From positions 1-23,314 of the forward strand of contig CAZIGW010000088.1 in NCBI GenBank assembly GCA_964538565.1: a DNA stretch of 23,314 nucleotides, written 5' to 3'. Source of the stretch: CAYVBN01 sp964538565 (GTDB lineage: Bacteria > Pseudomonadota > Alphaproteobacteria > Rhizobiales > Xanthobacteraceae). Every line of letters starts with the position of its first letter. Position 1 is the stretch's first letter. A program made the position numbers and the translations under genes. The notes below the pieces were generated by a model. That model was given only the letters and a program-made list of their open reading frames with translations. It made no database searches and had not been told where the DNA came from. Below are positions 22,258 to 23,314 of the stretch, piece by piece.

Positions 22258-22298
22258 TTGACGCCGATCAAAACGCGATCGCGGGGCTTCGGCATACT
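22258..22298 (+). promoter_or_regulatory. FNR/FixK-type promoter for the hydrolase-phosphoribosyltransferase operon
   Basis: TTGACGCCGATCAA (22258-22271) matches TTGAC-N4-ATCAA. A -10-like CATACT at 22293-22298 starts 28.5 bp from the box centre, predicting a start near 22306 and a 25-nt leader with AAGGAGGAG. The leftward direction, toward the kinase gene, has only a poor hexamer (TAGGCT, 22236-22231), so bidirectional use is uncertain. A 6-bp hairpin (GCTCTC-CCGC-GAGAGC, 22218-22233) lies on that side. Confidence 0.62.
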
Positions 22299-22330
22299 CG
22301 TCCGCCGACAGCCAGAAGGAGGAGCCGGCC

Positions 22331-23017
22331 ATGACCTCCGCTTCCGTCCGCACCGGCAGGTCGCCCGGGCTCTCGATCCGCGAGGTCTCGATTCCGCCGG
22401 TCGGCCTTGCCGGCACGCTGCGCGTTCCGGAAGGGGCCGGTGCCCTCGTCGTGTTCGTGCATGGCAGCGGATCGAGCCGCTCCAGCCCGCGAAACATGGC
22501 GGTTGCCGAGCATCTGAACGGGTGCGGCATGGCAACGCTGCTGTTCGACCTGTTGACCGAGGAGGAAGAAACCCATCGCGCCAACGTCTTCGACATCGAG
22601 CTGCTGGCGCAGCGGCTCGCCGATGCGGTTCGCTGGATCGACCGCGAGCCGGCGTTGCGCCGCCTGCCGCTCGGATTGTTCGGTGCGAGCACCGGAGCGG
22701 CGGCGGCGCTGGTCGCCGCGGCCGCGCTGGGCTCGCGCATCGGGGCGATCGTTTCGCGCGGCGGCCGTCCGGATCTGGCCGGTGTCGCGCTCGACAACAT
22801 CCGCATCCCGACGCTGCTCATCGTCGGCGGCGCCGACGACGCGGTGATCGGCCTCAACACGGGAGCCTTCGAGCGCCTGCGCGGCATCAAGGCGCTGGAG
22901 ATCGTTCCCGGCGCCAGCCACATCTTTCCAGAACCGGGCGCGCTCGAATCGGTGATGCGGCACGCGGCGCATTGGTTCGCCCGCCATCTCGTTTCGTCGA
23001 AGTCGTCACGAGGCTGA
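22331..23017 (+). CDS. Alpha/beta hydrolase, dienelactone hydrolase-like
   Basis: 228 residues of alpha/beta-hydrolase fold. Oxyanion segment VVFVHGSGSSR (40-50), nucleophile elbow GASTGA with Ser120, acid VGGADD (Asp169 or Asp170) and His197 in GASHIFPEPGAL. The lack of a signal peptide makes it cytosolic. Members of this group are often found beside COG1926 phosphoribosyltransferases, sometimes fused with them, and here such a gene follows after 15 bp. The substrate is unknown. AAGGAGGAG gives a strong ribosome binding site. An FNR-type box with a -10 hexamer lies upstream. Confidence 0.88.
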   Translation: MTSASVRTGRSPGLSIREVSIPPVGLAGTLRVPEGAGALVVFVHGSGSSRSSPRNMAVAEHLNGCGMATLLFDLLTEEEETHRANVFDIELLAQRLADAVRWIDREPALRRLPLGLFGASTGAAAALVAAAALGSRIGAIVSRGGRPDLAGVALDNIRIPTLLIVGGADDAVIGLNTGAFERLRGIKALEIVPGASHIFPEPGALESVMRHAAHWFARHLVSSKSSRG

Positions 23018-23032
23018 ACCCGGAGCATCACG

Positions 23033-23314
23033 ATGCCGTTCCAGAATCGCACCGATGCGGGCCGGAGGCTCGCGCAGGCGCTGGCCGAGTACAAGGGCAG
23101 GAACGCGGTGGTGCTCGCGCTCCCGCGCGGCGGGGTGCCCGTCGCGGCGGAGGTTGCCGGCACGCTTGGCGCTCCGCTCGATCTCGTGCTCGTGCGCAAG
23201 ATCGGCGTGCCGTATCAGCCGGAGCTCGCCGCCGGCGCCGTGGTCGACGGGGCGACGCCGACGGTGGTGCGCAACGACAGCATCATCCGCCTTGCCGGCG
23301 TCAGCCAGGCCGAT
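23033..23314 (+). CDS. Phosphoribosyltransferase (COG1926-like), cut by window edge
   Basis: The frame from the ATG at 23033 is open to the last base (94 codons). It contains RTDAGRRLAQALAEYKG, the segment VVLALPRGGVPVAAEVAGTL (with PRGG at 31-34), DLVLVRKIGVPYQPELAAGAV and the start of VVRND. This is the opening of the COG1926 phosphoribosyltransferases, which use or release PRPP. The PRPP loop itself lies beyond the window. It sits 15 bp after the hydrolase stop in one operon. A PRPP synthase about 2 kb to the left fits a shared use of PRPP. Function beyond the family is unknown. Confidence 0.85.
   Translation, partial: MPFQNRTDAGRRLAQALAEYKGRNAVVLALPRGGVPVAAEVAGTLGAPLDLVLVRKIGVPYQPELAAGAVVDGATPTVVRNDSIIRLAGVSQAD

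Noticed and set aside
1..23314. CRISPR arrays, tRNA or rRNA genes, insertion sequences
   Set aside because: No regularly spaced repeats, no tRNA-like cloverleaf and no transposase motifs were seen on either strand.

Overview
The window is 23.3 kb of GC-rich DNA, dense in genes, from what looks like a Hyphomicrobiales-type alphaproteobacterium (Bradyrhizobium/Rhodoplanes-like). The clues are a BA14K-family protein, a phasin of the alphaproteobacterial type, FNR/FixK-type promoter boxes, a Bug-type solute receptor and a SoxC-type sulfite dehydrogenase. No tRNA, rRNA, CRISPR array or insertion sequence was seen. The sequence enters inside tgt at the left edge and runs out inside a phosphoribosyltransferase gene at the right edge.

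Left part (1-6873): the end of tgt, with most zinc ligands substituted, is followed by a palindromic repeat and a small carbon-catabolism neighbourhood. This holds a LigI-like lactonase/amidohydrolase, a small secreted YxFxxD protein, an FAD aromatic hydroxylase resembling 3-hydroxybenzoate 6-hydroxylase, a 63-residue zinc-ribbon protein, a bicupin protein and a Bug receptor. Together they suggest uptake and ring hydroxylation/cleavage of an aromatic acid, though the genes are not in a single operon.

Middle part (7275-13797): two molybdenum-enzyme pairs lie in tandem. One is SoxC plus a short mono-haem SoxD-like cytochrome. The other is an IorA-like 2Fe-2S subunit plus an IorB-like molybdopterin subunit in which the usual catalytic Glu is Gln. 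A gene-free stretch of about 620 bp follows, then an exported ClpP-fold protein. On the opposite strand (17107-13827) are an ACP-acyl-AMP ligase-PlsC fusion and, 14 bp downstream, a small cytochrome c.

Right part (17141-23314): a BA14K protein, a phasin, tandem-CBS and DUF2267 proteins, a divergent PRPP synthase, an APH-fold kinase, an alpha/beta hydrolase and a phosphoribosyltransferase. The most interesting result is here. Four copies of TTGA-N6-TCAA (the FNR/FixK/Dnr half-site pair) occur in this window. All four are intergenic, all lie between 18.1 and 22.3 kb, and each sits 28.5-29.5 bp from a -10-like hexamer directed at one of these genes. This reads as a low-oxygen/dormancy regulon joining polyhydroxyalkanoate granules, CBS signalling and PRPP metabolism. 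It was inferred only from the sequence.
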